NCBI GenBank assembly: GCA_021234155.1
Contig: JAJEKV010000013.1
Coordinates: forward strand, 5,834,775-5,898,774
Origin: Isoetes taiwanensis
Lineage: Eukaryota > Streptophyta > Lycopodiopsida > Isoetales > Isoetaceae
Length of the DNA stretch: 64,000 nucleotides
Direction: 5' to 3'
The position numbers were made by a program, and so were the translations under genes. The notes beneath the pieces were generated by a model. That model searched no databases and was not told the DNA's origin. It saw only the letters and a list, made by a program, of their open reading frames with translations. This document shows, piece by piece, positions 45,316 to 56,850 of this stretch; the stretch's first letter is position 1, and each line of letters opens with the position of its first letter.

Positions 45316-45985
45316 CTAAGGTTCAGGGAAAGGGCAGGAAACTTGAAGCCCATAAATGGGATATGCTTCTGATAACCCCCAAGTAGATAGTTTCTTCTTG
45401 GAGACCTCCTCTTCCAATACCTCCTCATTCTCCTCGTTTTCCAATAGGAGCTTCTCTTCCTCAGGATCTATATCCTCTACTAGTGAGGCAAGACATTCTA
45501 TCTGAGCGACCTGCACATTTGAAAAAGAACCGACATCTTGGTTTGACTTACTGTAAATCATGTATGTGCTAAACATCTAAGCTGTAAAAACTTTCTTTGC
45601 CTTCTTGCCTGCACAGCTTTGCAGGTAGTCTCTTCAAAAACCTCCTCATTCGTTCTTGATCAGCCTTTAGGAATATCATAATTAAAGCTTGCATGTTCAC
45701 TAAAGGCAAACCAGTCACATGACATGGTTTCAAGTCAGGTCCAGCTCTAGCCATGAAGCTATGAAGAATGCCCCCATATGCATTGGTAGATCTGTTACAC
45801 TTTGCCATAACGTTTACTGTCAGGCAAAAATTATTGTATACAGTAGTTGCATCGACTGGCTCCTCTATCTCCTTCTCAAACTCTTCTGGATGCTTCTAAC
45901 GAAAATCCCATTCTTTCTATACTATATTGTTGTACCATGTGTTAAACAACTCCCATGCCTTATCTGATCTGCTCTTTACCATTCT
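45316..45985 (-). pseudogene. Unidentified coding relic, minus strand
   Basis: The minus strand from about 45985 gives AWELFNTWYNNIV, two in-frame stops, then a clean stretch HPEEFEKEIEEPVDATTVYN through MARAGPDLKPCHVTGLPLVN to 45569. 45576-45316 continues in another frame with an acidic helical segment (DPEEEKLLLENEENEEVLEE). The composition looks coding and the stops and frame change indicate decay. Family unknown; a retroelement gag-like protein or repeated gene is possible. Confidence 0.4.
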
Positions 45986-46120
45986 CGTTGAGCAGCGCCT
46001 CGATTTGTGATAGTTTGAAGGTGAGCGCCTTAGTAGCGGCTTGATATGCAAGAGTGAGTAACACCATGGTTACAGTGCGAAAATAGCACTTCCATATTTT
46101 ATGTTATACATAGTCCCATT

Positions 46121-47463
46121 GTCTGTACAAGGTTAGTCTAGTATGGACCTTAAACAAGCTCTAAAAAATTAATGGGCCATGGATCGACCGCTGTCTTATA
46201 GCGCTATGGTGCCCAACTTCCTAAGGCGGGATTAAACCCTGCCTACAAAGTATGCATGTAAGGCAAAAGTTTTGCCCAACGGATGTGTGGTGAGTTGGTA
46301 TAGGCCTAGTAATGCCAAAATAAGTGTTCATTTGGTCATGGGTTCAAATCTTGCCAATGTCACTTATCTTTGGGTGTTGGTTACTAGGGGTATACGATGA
46401 TGATCCCCGGTGTGGTCGAACTTAAAAGCCTATACGTGTCCTCCACTTTGGCTGCCGCAAGGTAGTGGGATAAACTAGCTAGTCTGTACAAGATTAGTCT
46501 AGTATGGACCTTAAACAAGCTCTAAAAAATTAATGGGCCATGGATTGACCACTGTCTTACAGCGCTATGGTGCCCAACTTCTTAAGGCGGGATTAAATTT
46601 TACAGCGCTATGGTGCCCAACTTCCTAAGGCGGGATTAAATCCTGCCTACAAAGTGTGCATGTAAGGCAAAAGTTTTGCCCAACGGATGTGTGGTGAGTT
46701 GGTATAGGCCTAGTAATGCCAAAATAAGTGTTCATTTGGTCATGGGTTTAAACCTTGCCAATGTCACTTATCTTTGGATGTTGGTTACTAGGGGTATACG
46801 ATGATGATCCTCGACGTGGTAGAAATTAAAAGCCTATACGTATCCTCCACTTTGGCTGCCGCAAGATAGTGGGATAAACTAGCTAGTCTGTACAAGATTA
46901 GTCTAGTATGGACCTTAAACAAGCTCTAAAAAATTAATGGGCCATGGATCGACCACTGTCTTACAGCGCTATGGTGCCCAACTTCCTAAGGGGGGATTAA
47001 ATCCTGCCTACAAAGTATGCACGTAAGGCAAAAGTTTGGCCCAACGGATGTGTGGTGAGTTGGTATAGGCCTAGTAATGCTAAAATAAGTGTTCATTTGG
47101 TCATGGGTTCAAACCTTGCCAATGTCACTTATCTTTAGGTGTTGGTTACTAGGGGTATACAATGATGATCCCCGACGTGGTAGAACTTAAAAGCCTATAC
47201 GTGTCCTCCACTTTGGCTGCCGCAAGGTAGTGGGATAAACTAGCTAGTCTGTACAAGATTAGTCTAGTATGGACCTTAAACAAGCTCTAAAAAATTAATG
47301 GGCCATGGATCGACCGCTGTCTTACAGCGCTATGGTGCCCAACTTCCTAAGGCGGGATTAAATCCTGCCTACAAAGTGTGCATGTAAGGCAAAAGTTTGG
47401 CCCAACGGATGTGTGGTGAGTTGGTATAGGCCTAGTAATGCCAAAATAAGTGTTCATTTGGTG
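46121..47463 (+). mobile_element. Tandem array of a tRNA-derived SINE, 3.6 copies of ~361 bp
   Basis: Units start with GTCTGTACAAGRTTAGTCTA at 46121, 46482, 46886 and 47247; the last stops at about 47463. Each carries TGGTGAGTTGG (box A-like; 46289 in unit 1) and GGGTTCAAATC (box B-like; 46340 in unit 1), about 40 bp apart, as in tRNA-derived pol III promoters. Unit 2 is about 43 bp longer because of an internal repeat of ACAGCGCTATGGTGCCCAAC (46556 and 46600). Copies are more than 95% alike by eye. Head-to-tail SINE arrays are unusual; unequal exchange or replication slippage is a likely origin. Confidence 0.8.
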
Positions 47464-47519
47464 ATGAGCACTTATTTTCATTCTTAGGGTTCTTGGAGCT
47501 CCTCCACACGCCACATCTC

Positions 47520-47730
47520 GCAAGTCTGCGAGCAAATCTTCAGGGCCGCAGGTCTTCACGGCATCTTGCATATAAGGCCGCACAGATCGCAGGTAGTTGC
47601 AGATCTTCAGAGTCGCAGATCTTCATGGTCTTCAGATTCGTAGATCTTCAGGGTCACAGATCGATGTTTGCACAGATCGCAGGTAGGTGTCTTCGAAGGA
47701 TTTTAGCAGGATCGCAGGTAGTTGTTCTTT
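47520..47730 (+). repeat. Minisatellite of CAGATCTTCAGGGTCG-type units
   Basis: Degenerate 16-35 bp units built from GCAGATCTTCAGRGTC and AGATCGCAGGTAGTTG recur from the end of the SINE array to about 47725. Confidence 0.75.
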
Positions 47731-47807
47731 GAACAAATGCTCTGATAATCTTGGCAAAAATGCTCTGATAATCTGGCAAAAGCTCAACTCCCCTATTTCT
47801 ATTTTGT

Positions 47808-47917
47808 AGGGGAATGGAGGTTGGTCCTCCATTCCCGGTTTGCAGGTGACCTACTCCCGGCTACACTATCCCATCTGCAAAACCGGGAATGGAGTCCCAA
47901 CCTCCATTCCCCTATAC
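47808..47917. repeat. Nested inverted repeat (palindrome within palindrome)
   Basis: GGGGAATGGAGGTTGG (47811) and CCAACCTCCATTCCCC (47896) pair, as do CTCCATTCCCGGTTT and AAACCGGGAATGGAG, giving arms of about 40 bp around a 27-bp centre. Each arm is itself a hairpin, GGGAATGGAGG with CCTCCATTCCC. Confidence 0.8.
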
Positions 47918-47989
47918 ATTCTCTTGTGCCTAACCATGAAGAGGAGCGGATTTGAAAAACTAATGGAGACATTTCACTAGGTAGCAATT

Positions 47990-49150
47990 TGGTTCAGCAT
48001 TACTAGAGATTCATGATGTCTACTCCCCCCTTGTCCCCATCTTTACATTGGGTATTGATGGAGCAAGGGGAGCATCTCCATCGCATGTAGAATTGCATCT
48101 GGGATAAAAGTTATTATTCCTAAGCACTCGATGCTTCTCTAGAAAACTCTTCATCACTTTGTCAGAGTAAATGTGAAGGTCTACTCATTTAAGCCAGAAG
48201 AAAGCTCTCTTCGCTTGATCTGCAAGTTGTTGCCTGGGACTATTGAACATTGCTTTGTCTTGTGTGACAATGTTCATACCACATTAGTCAACAAATTTTT
48301 CTTGGTTTACTCCCTCCATTTCAGCCTCAATATTATCTTCATACCTACTTTCACCCAACAATATCATATGTCAACATATTATTTAGAGCTAAGACTGCTC
48401 AAAGGGAAAATAAGATGATACATAGATAATTGTATCATAACTTCTGATTTAAACCATGAGATCATAATGTTTCTTTCAACTTCCATCTTGGGCCGATGGA
48501 TTTTTTTCACTTGGCTACATGGTGTGTCGGTATTGTCTCAACACTTTCTTGATGACCTAAGTTGGGTACATAATATACAACAGCCAAAACATCCCAAACA
48601 ATTGTTGAATTTTATAGTGGATCTCAAAACTTTATAACACAAAAATCTTAAGCAAAGATCACATAGAAAATTACAAAAATGTTCTCCACCATCGGAAAAA
48701 GGAACAAAAGCTATAGTTGCTAAATCTTTAGATATGCCCGAGATGTGCCTTAGGATGCCAAAAGTAATTCTCTCCCTAAAGAATTGCTCCTTGAAAGAGG
48801 AAAAGGGACTGGATAAATACGCAAGGTCAACTATGAGTTGTATCTGCATGGCAAAGAAACAAGAAAATGCATTTTTGTTTGCTTCAGTAGCTTCATTGTC
48901 AACTACTAAGGGTCACATGATATATTGAGTGTCTAATGATTAGAAGAGAACTACTTACATTACTTTCAACCATTCCAACAACGAATAAGGGATCTTCATG
49001 CACTATTATATGTTTTTGAAGAGCGATCTAGACAATTTCTTTCTCTTTTCTACAACGAACAACATATCTTAATGTTAGAAGATTTATCTAGTTAAGGTGA
49101 GTTGGGAGCTTCAAAAGCATGTGTGCACAATATGATACAGATAAATAAGA
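47990..49150. other. No recognised feature
   Basis: AT-rich. Frames of 60-103 codons (for example 48538-48849 minus) have no recognised motif. Confidence 0.3.
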
Positions 49151-49241
49151 GGATGGTCGAATAGAAAATAATAGAATAGAATAGTTTTTTTAACGTCCAC
49201 GGAGACCAATAGGTCTGGGACCCATACAATGGGCTAGTACA

Positions 49242-49312
49242 ATCATTACTACTATGATTAAAAAAACCCTGCCTCGAAAGGTTTTCAAGGGAAAAACCTT
49301 TGCAGTAATGAT
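49242..49312 (-). other. Stem-loop module in LINE 3' region (copy C)
   Basis: On the minus strand ATCATTACT (49312-49304) pairs with AGTAATGAT (49250-49242). The interior carries GGTTTTTCCCTTGAAAACC, CGAGGCAGGG and TTTTTTTAATC. Confidence 0.7.
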
Positions 49313-49337
49313 GATACTAGACAAGCGGAGATAATGA

Positions 49338-52300
49338 CTACTGAGGGCTCAGTAATTGCAGACGTTTATCTAGAACCTCAAGTATGTATAATGCCAAATC
49401 ATGCACAGATGGTGCTCTGAGAAGTTGTGGAAGCGTGGAATGGAATGCTAAGGTCAAAAAATGATTCCGGACTATCTCAAAAGTAGGGCAACTCAGAAGA
49501 ATATGGCTTTCATCTTCAATAACCTGGAACTGGCAACAGGCACATAGTCTCGCTTCTCGCGGTAATTGCGGCCGCTCCCATCTACCTGTCTCAATCCGTA
49601 GCCTGTGGGAACACGTGCGAATTGATGCAATAGCTACAAGCTTGTTCCTGGACAATGAAGCAAGCAAATAAGCTTGGGGCCCTGGTGCCAAGGTGGGATT
49701 TATGTGTGCATGATAATGACCGCCACACTTGGGCCAAAGTAATCAAGTCCCCATATCTTTTGAGAAAAACGACCATTGAGATATGGTTGCAAAAGCTCGG
49801 ATCGAAACGGCAAGCATCGCAAGGTTTGCTCATTTACCCGTTCCCCAACGGGCAAACCATGTAGTGCAATGCTCTTTCCAACATTGTTTCAAAGGCTGAG
49901 GAGATTCAGCCATGGCAAGTGCAAGAACATGATACCTAACATCATCCATGTGGTGCACCTTGCGGATATAGTGGAGATGGCGCTTCATGGCGGGAATGTT
50001 GAAGAGGCCAAAACCTGCCTCTTGTAAAAGAATAGCATAGGGCACCGTTGTTTTTTACTCCGAGGTCGTAAGTGAGAAAGGACTTTTGCACCCGCCCAAG
50101 CTCTCCCAAGCACTAGCACTAATGGCGTGCCCCCATACTTGAACCATACAAGAAAAAAGCAGCTCTACCAAAGCCCAAAACAAGTGGGCTTTCCGTGGCC
50201 AATCATGAATTTCTCGCGAAAATAATTGTTTTGCATTGCATAGAGTGCTCTCCATCCAAAGAGCCACCCGCTTGGTAATACATCGCTCCCAAAGTGTGTT
50301 CTTACAAAATTCTACACCAAGATACTTGTAGCTATCTACAACTTCAACTTCGCGGCTATCATAGTGCATAGGGGGAACATTGTGACGAGAAGATTGAACT
50401 ACCAAAAGCTTGGTCTTTTGGAGATTAACACGCAGACCTGTGTTCTCACAAAAACTATGCAGAGCATGTAAATGTTGCTGCATACTAGCAAATGTATGTG
50501 CCGAAGTGAAACATCATCAAAGATACATAAGTTGCCTAATGATATAGTGTGCCAAATGTGGACCTCTGCCGCCATGATTATCAAGCCATTCTTCCAATTG
50601 ATCAATGTACAAGCAAAAGAGTGTAGGAGATAAAGGGCAACCCTGACGAACTCCAATATTACTAGTGATTTGAGTACCTAATGCTGGAAATTTAGCAAAA
50701 ACCCTTTCATAGAGCCGATAAACTGCATTTGGAAGATCTGGTGGAACCCCAAGTGCCTGCAAGCGCTGCCAAAGAAGCTCATGTGGTACTGTATCAAAAG
50801 CAGAAGTAAAATCCACAAAGCATATATAGAGGTCTTGTTTCAAACTTCGACTATGTTCAATAAGCATGCGCAATGTGAAAATATGGTCTATTGTAGAATG
50901 GCATGGACGAAAGCCTGCCTGTCCTATAGCACGTACACCAGTATGTTCTGCCCATGATGTCAACTGCTTCACAGTAAGACTAGCTAAGAGCTTTGAAAAT
51001 ATGGAACTTACCGTGATCATGCGATAATTAGAAGGGTCATGCTTATCACCTGCTTTGTAAATTGGTACGACCTTCTTGTACCCAAGTTTTTCGGCAAGCC
51101 TTCTTGCAAAGCTTGATTTAAAAGAGTAGTGATGATTGGAAGCAATAGCGGACCCCCATTTAAGCAATTCTCGCTTTGCAAACCTTGAAGATCGAGACTT
51201 GCCATTAGATAGATGCCGCAGCCCTTCTTTGACTTCCTCCTCCTGTGGAATTGAAGAATATCACCTACCAAAGGAGGCAATGTAATTAAGGACCCTGTGA
51301 TGATCATATAAGTAGACCAATCGCTCATCCCATTGCTGCATAGAAATATGTCCAAGGGTAGGAGGTGGTCGATATAATATTTTGTGCCGAGAAGGTCCGA
51401 GGCTCACGTAGCGAATTCAAACATTTGCTTCGATGCTCAAAGAACAAAGCGTGCCTTCTTGCGCTTCAAAACAGACTTATAATTCTGAATGGCATTATGT
51501 CACGTGATCCGCTCAACTATCGTCGCAATTGTTTTTCAAGCCGCTTGCGCCTTCATCAAACCGTGCATTTCTAGGAAATGATTTCCTACCAAAGATGAGC
51601 AACACCGTAAGTGCATGTACCAAAGCAAGAGACAAAGCAGAAGTAAGCAAAGCATCGACAAAATGTCGCATTACGCTTTGAAGAGTTGGGTAATCCAAAA
51701 TACCTGCAAGCGCAGGAGCTAATGTCTGTTCATATTCAAAAGATCTAGAATAAGTCAAGCGAATGGGAGGGGCAGGAGCCTGGATAGCAATGGGTTGAAG
51801 AGGTGGAAGATGCCACTTTAATGACAAATAAAGTGGATAGTGATAAGATTTTATCTCCTCATCTCTATGCCTTGTGTCAATTCGAAAATCTGAAATGAGA
51901 TCCAAGGCTTGCACTTGGAAAATGACATAATCAACAACACTAGTACCACCACCCTGCCTATCCTGTCTGCATGTAATACCTTTAGAGTGTGGCTATTGTT
52001 CTAAGCCATTACAAAGTACCATCTCAAAGACTTCACACAACTGGATGAGCTCCCTTCCAAATGTTGAGACGGGTTTGTTAACATCAGGCGATGAACGTGG
52101 AAAGATCAGATCATTAGCGTGACATCCATAAAGGGTCACGAACATCCTCAAGTATGAGTTGAGCAGCTTGCATTTCAGCAGTGCGAGCATTGAAATCACC
52201 AAGAAGAATAACATGCCCCAACTGTTTGAATTGAGCAATGTCATCATAAAGATCACCATAGGGATCACTGCGAGCGACATCATATTCATCATAAAAAAAG

Positions 52301-52636
52301 TGGGAAGTAACAGGCAGCAACAAAAATGGTACTACTATTGTGGCAATGAAGTTTGATCCACATGTAGCGATTATATCTATCAGCTTTATGAAGCGTGATA
52401 TATGGAGCAAGGGCATCCTTGAAATAGCAAGCAACTCCACCGCAACCTCGTTGCCCATGACATTCATTAAATAATGAAAAGAATTGATAGCCCAGAAAAT
52501 GAGGTAGCCGCTTGGCTGAATGCTCCCACGCTTCCATGAGCGTATGGATATCCATATCTTTTGCAATGGGATTCAAGCCATCACCTTTACGCCAGGGCAA
52601 ACCTCGACAATTCCAAGACACCAACCGAAGGCACAT
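49338..52636 (-). pseudogene. LINE ORF2: endonuclease, reverse transcriptase, zinc-binding end (broken)
   Basis: 52636-52289 begins RLVSWNCRGLPW, the first motif of LINE endonucleases. 52292-51993 continues with GDFNARTAE. 51914-51513 covers the linker. 51167-50517 is the reverse transcriptase: KAGDKHDPSNYRMITVSSIF, GFRPCHSTIDH, FVDFTSAFDTVPH (motif A), IGVRQGCPLSPTLFCLYIDQ (motif B). At the YADD position the frame breaks; DDVSL follows in a different frame. 50483-50055 matches the post-RT segment. 49691-49338 holds HRLRIETGRW and a CACCQF...H..C zinc-binding pattern. At least five breaks make it non-functional. Confidence 0.85.
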
Positions 52637-52639
52637 TTC

Positions 52640-54534
52640 CTAGGAAGGTACATTTGAGGTATGAGCAGTGTGAACTGAGGAGGCTGGAGCAATAGAGGCG
52701 GCAGCGGCAGCAGTAGCAGCAACATCAGCAGCAGCAGCATCAAGGGTACCATTAGCAACATCGTGAGAGGAATGGCCTTGAGCAGAAGAAGATGTGGTGG
52801 GTGCAGAAGATGGAACAACACGAGGCGCATTTGCAGCGTTGGTGTGTGCATGGGAAATGGGAGAATGGATTTTAACACCAACAGTATGAGTGGCCTTAGC
52901 ATGATGAAAGGCATCAGCAAAGGTTGCATGTGATGGTGTAAAAATACGTAGTTTTTCACGAATCAGTGCAGCCTTACCACCATTCTTTTGAATGTCCTGG
53001 ACCTTTTGCAAATTCTGGCGTCTGGCTAACTGTTGGGACTTAGTAAGATCAAAATCCAGATAGAGAGATGTCCCTTTCAATTGCTTGAGGATATCCATTT
53101 TAGTACTCAAATTTCGCACTGTAAATTTCACTTTCACTATGCGCGGGTGGTGGGGCTGCACTGCTCCAACCCTATGTGCAGCAGTGACAATAACTGGTGT
53201 TGTGAAGTCCAATTTAGCTAACACCAAAGTCTGTACCTTCTATTGCAAATCCTCTGATGCTTCTTCTGGCATGCCGCGAATTACCAGATTACACTGACGG
53301 TTGTGCCTATCAATGTATTCTCTACGCCTCTGAGCAGATGTAGATGCAGGTGTAGATGCAAAACCTGTTAAATGAGAGTTTTGAAATTGGGGGGAGGATG
53401 AACTAGGCATGGATCTCACATAGGATCATGATGCTTTGAAGAAGAAGTTGGAGGTGCCTTGGCTGCATGAGAATAGGAACGTTTCAAGGCAACAACTCGA
53501 CTAGATGTGTCCTTAGCAAGCTCAGTCACTTGGCAGGTCATGCTTTCTTCCAATGCTCGCATGCGAGTATTACAACTCGTAGATACCTCAGAGACATGGC
53601 GGAGTAAATCTTGTCTTTGCTTGCCAATATCAACCATTAGGTGCTCCACAAATATATGACAAGCAAAGAACTCCAACTTTGCCCTCAATTGCTTCCCAAA
53701 GCTTTGCATGTTCAAAGATGAATTTTGCCGAGAGCTGCTGTAAGGTCGTTACACACTTTGCCAATTCAGACCTCAATGCACATCGAATTGTGTCATCTCT
53801 TGTTGCCGCATGTGCAAAGTAGTCGAAGAATGTCAAACTTGTTCTCTAGGTCTTTTGAAGCAAATTGACATAGAGAGGAAGACGGCCGGACGAGGGACTT
53901 TGAGAAATCATCCGGGGTCAATGCCTCAAAGAATCGCTCCCTTTCATCATCCCGAGTTGAGCCTCCAACGCATGTTGGAGGTGTGGTCGAGCCGATATGC
54001 ACTTCCAACACCGTAGCGTGATGCAATCTACTCCCTATCGCATTCATGGGTGAACCTCCAACGCTGTTGGAGGTTCGCTCCGCCAGCTTGCACCGCCAAC
54101 ACCGTAACGGATGCACCGCTTCCATCATCATGTGTTGAACCTCCAACGCATGTTGGAGGTTCGTCTGGGCCATTTGCTCCACCAACACCTGTGGGAATTT
54201 GCGATGGACAATGCTTATCCCGTTGAGAGTAAAGATGCAATGCCCTATTTAATGTCTGCTATTTAAGATGAACATCTTTATTGAGAGATCGAGTCACATC
54301 ACCTTTGTAACCGTTATCTTTGTTCGTGGATCTGAGAGACTCCAAGGGGTGACGAGCAGGCCCTGACGGATTTGGCTGATCAAAGGGATTAATACCAACC
54401 ATAGAAAAGTCCCCTAGCTGCTGCAAAGGAATTGAAGAAGCCATTACTTCCAGAGGGCCGAAATGGGCTGATCTATAATAGTAATCAGTCCCAAAATCAA
54501 AAAGTCCAAAAAGCTGAAATATATAAGGATGCAA
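52640..54534 (-). pseudogene. LINE ORF1 (coiled coil plus RRM-like nucleic-acid-binding protein), broken
   Basis: 54534-54259 gives a possible N-terminus (MASSIPLQQLGDFSMVGINP). 54240-53793 encodes a repeated module around PPTCVGGST. 53715-53416 is heptad-rich (coiled coil). 53340-53230 gives QCNLVIRGMPEE, the start of the RRM-like core, followed by one stop. 53227-52640 encodes TAAHRVGA, HHPRIVKVKF and LTKSQQLARRQNLQKVQD, matching the C-terminal domain of L1-type ORF1 proteins, then an Ala/Ser-rich tail. ORF1 proteins coat LINE RNA. Three or four frame breaks are present. Confidence 0.7.
53940..54180 (-). repeat. Palindromic tandem repeats within LINE ORF1
   Basis: AACCTCCAACATGCGTTGGA-type palindromes occur at about 53965, 54055 and 54135, roughly 80-90 bp apart. 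Each can form a CTCCAAC/GTTGGAG stem. On the coding strand they give a repeated ANxxEPPTCVGGSTHDDG-like peptide. Confidence 0.75.
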
Positions 54535-54929
54535 ATGGTCTGAATTATATGTCGTTGGAAAGATCCAAGCATAAGCTTTCCAATGAGCCCGAAATCACCT
54601 GATTCTAATGTCTCTAGCTCAAGTTATGAGCTAGAGAAGTTTTGCCGTCGGGCACCAAAAAGGCAGAGCGCCAAAAGGAGCGCCAAAAGCACCTTGCCTC
54701 AAAATCCTTATTTTGTCGAGCAAAATAGGGACCACAAGAAAAAATATATTATATATAATTTGAGAGGTTCACCAATAGTGGACCATGGTCCAATAATGGA
54801 CCATGATTAAATGGATCAATTTTTTCCAATAGTGGATCAACACAAAAGTTTTATTTCAACCTCAACCATTAAATAAAGTGGGTCCAGTCTTAATCGTTCA
54901 ATCTTGATAACAATAGGGTATTTGGAAGG

Positions 54930-54990
54930 AATAGAGTAGAATACATTTTTTAATGTCCACTAAGACCAAGAGGCCATGGGACCCTATGAT
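54930..54990 (-). mobile_element. LINE 3' end fragment with pentamer tail
   Basis: On the minus strand CCTCTTGGTCTTAGTGGACA is followed by TTAAAAAATG and TATTCTACTCTATTC, the terminal arrangement of the LINE family here. No stem module precedes it, so only the last ~60 bp are recognisable. Confidence 0.6.
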
Positions 54991-55111
54991 TTGTAGGTAT
55001 CCATAGCATTTATAGGTAAGGTAAATCCATAGATCACCAACTATATGTACCCAATTTTTTTGAAGAAAAGCATATACAAAGAGCTTTTAAGCCATGCATC
55101 TTTATTAACTG

Positions 55112-55154
55112 GAATTGAATTGAATTGAATTGAATTGAATTGAATTGAATTGAA
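55112..55154. repeat. (GAATT)8 pentanucleotide microsatellite
   Basis: About eight perfect GAATT units. The complementary AATTC pentamer forms the tail of the LINE ending near 28.6 kb, so this may be an orphan LINE tail. Confidence 0.9.
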
Positions 55155-55651
55155 TGCATTTTAATTGAAAAAATACTTTGTTTTTTTATGTTTCCTTGCT
55201 GCTATTATTATGTGGTCTACTATTGGTACATTCCCAATAAAGTTGTCCAGTATTCTAAAGTGGTACACTATTGGTACATCTCCAATATAGTTATGGAAAC
55301 TGCTTGGTTGGGACAATTTCCCATATCAAAGTTAGAAATAGGATTTTTATGGCAATGAATGCAAACGTGCTAAGGATGCCTAGGGGATTTTTATGCCTAT
55401 GCTTTCAATGCCAAATAGTTAGGGATAGGGTTTTGTCAGGAAGACCGCGATCAACATTGATCTATTTCTAATTTGAACTCTAATTTGATCATCCATTTGA
55501 GGTAAGCTTTTGAATGCTTGACACATTTTGCAGAAGTTCTTGATCAGTTAAGGTATAATTGTAGAATTGCTTGAGCAATCCACTTTAATTCTCTTATAGT
55601 TTGACAAGTCATAGATTGAGCATGGATTTGCTCCTATAAAAACTATAGAAC

Positions 55652-55824
55652 AGGCTATGGCATGCGATTGTTTGCGTCCTCATATCTCATGTGCAGAGAT
55701 AATTGCAGCAATCAAAACGATGAGACTTTGCCTTCAAAACTACGTTTTATTTGTGGAAGTGTTTCCTATGCTGCGGTCTTGTGTGACAGTATCATGGTTG
55801 CGTTCTGTCCACATATAACATTTA
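55652..55824 (+). other. Possible exon sequence next to the Harbinger-like insertion
   Basis: After an acceptor-like AGAACAG (about 55651) two frames stay open up to the transposon; one reads LPSKLRFICGSVSYAAVLCD. No family is recognised. It may belong to the same split gene as the candidate exons at 59322 and 60704. Confidence 0.2.
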
Positions 55825-56157
55825 GGGTACCTTCGCACTCGCCGTTAAGTTAGGATTCCGTTAAGATTTTAACTGAATTTGTTTTCACACCAGCAGTTAG
55901 GTTAGTTTTCCATTAGCTTTTTTATTTAACATTCTGTTAATTTTTTTAACCTAAAAGGGTTAATTTAAGTTAGGTTCACACTGGTCGAAGTTAAGTTAGT
56001 AAATTAAACTCAAACTTAACCCAAAATCGAAAATACATTGAAAATTAAAGTGACCTCGAAAGGTCACTATAACTTTTTTTAACTTTTTTAACGGAGCTGT
56101 TGTCAGACGGAGCTGCTATCGAGCTATCGAAAACTGGAGAAATGGCGGACGGGAGAT

Positions 56158-56262
56158 CTCGAGCTCGAACTGGAGCTCCCATCAGAGGCCAAGGTCGTGG
56201 CACCATCAGAGGCCATCAGAGCTCGAACTGGAGCTCCCATAAGAGGCCAAGGTCGTGCCAAG
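56158..56262 (+). repeat. 60-bp-offset tandem duplication upstream of the PPR fragment
   Basis: GAGCTCGAACTGGAGCTCCC and the following ATMAGAGGCCAAGGTCGTG occur at about 56159 and 56219. Confidence 0.85.
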
Positions 56263-56850
56263 ATCTGGTATCATGGACGGCATTGATTATGGGATATGCA
56301 GATAATGGGGAGGGCGAGGTAGGCTTGAGATTATTTGCACAGATGCAATCCACAGGCTGTGCTCCAGATGCCAGAACATTCGTTGCTGCACTAAAGGCAT
56401 GTGGCAATGTGGCAGCCCTGAAAAATGGGAAAGCCATTTATGGTGATATTTGCAGGTATGGACTAGAGAGTGATCCAGTTGTAGCAAATTCTCTTGTAGA
56501 TTTTTATGCTTAATGTGGTTGCATGGTTGATGCTCATGAGGTATTCAACTCAACCTCTAAAAAGGATACTATGACTTGGAACATACTGATAACAGGATAT
56601 AGCCGCATAGGGAACATCATATCTGTGTTTGATCTATTTGATAGAATGCGGGATGAAGGCATACTTCCAAATGGTATCACCTTTATCTCCATACTTACCA
56701 TGTGCAGCCATGCTGGTCTTGTGGAGAAAGGAAATGAATATTTCCAACTCATGTACTCAAAGTATGGGATCAATCCTGATATTGACCATTATTCATGTAT
56801 GGTTGATCCTCTTGGTCTTCATGTATGGTTGATCTTCATGTATGGTTGAT
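56262..56850 (+). pseudogene. Captured PPR (PLS-class) gene fragment
   Basis: Residues such as DLVSWTALIMGYADNGEG, FAQMQSTGCAPDARTFVAAL and VANSLVDFYA show consecutive pentatricopeptide repeats. A TAA at 56511-56513 interrupts the usual YA-CG box. The frame continues with KKDTMTWNILITGYSRIGN, GILPNGITFISILTMCSHAG and GINPDIDHYSCMVD. Sequence after HYSCMVDPLG turns into a short repeat of GTATGGTTGATCTTCATGT, so the usual E/DYW end is missing. PPR proteins edit or process organelle RNA; this fragment would not. Start and stop of the homology fall inside the transposon. Confidence 0.85.

Larger units (their letters stand above)
49158..54600 (-). mobile_element. Near full-length LINE with ORF1 and ORF2, degenerate
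   Basis: Read from about 54.5 kb downward, the minus strand gives ORF1 pieces, an apurinic-type endonuclease, reverse transcriptase, a C-terminal zinc-binding segment, the 3' stem module (49312-49242), TTGGTCTCCGTGGACG (about 49212-49197) and a pentamer tail (TATTC-like, 49184-49158). The 5' end is not certain; it may lie near 54.6 kb before an unrelated LINE tail at 54.95 kb. Frameshifts occur in both ORFs, including one at the catalytic YADD box. It belongs to the same family as the fragments at 11.9, 18.6 and 28.6 kb, and is the reference copy for this window. Confidence 0.85.

Noticed and set aside
56511-56513. Stop codon in the PPR fragment rescued by U-to-C RNA editing, as in fern organelles
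   Set aside because: Such editing is known for organelle transcripts; this is a nuclear fragment inside a transposon that also lacks its 3' part, so a pseudogene is the simpler reading.
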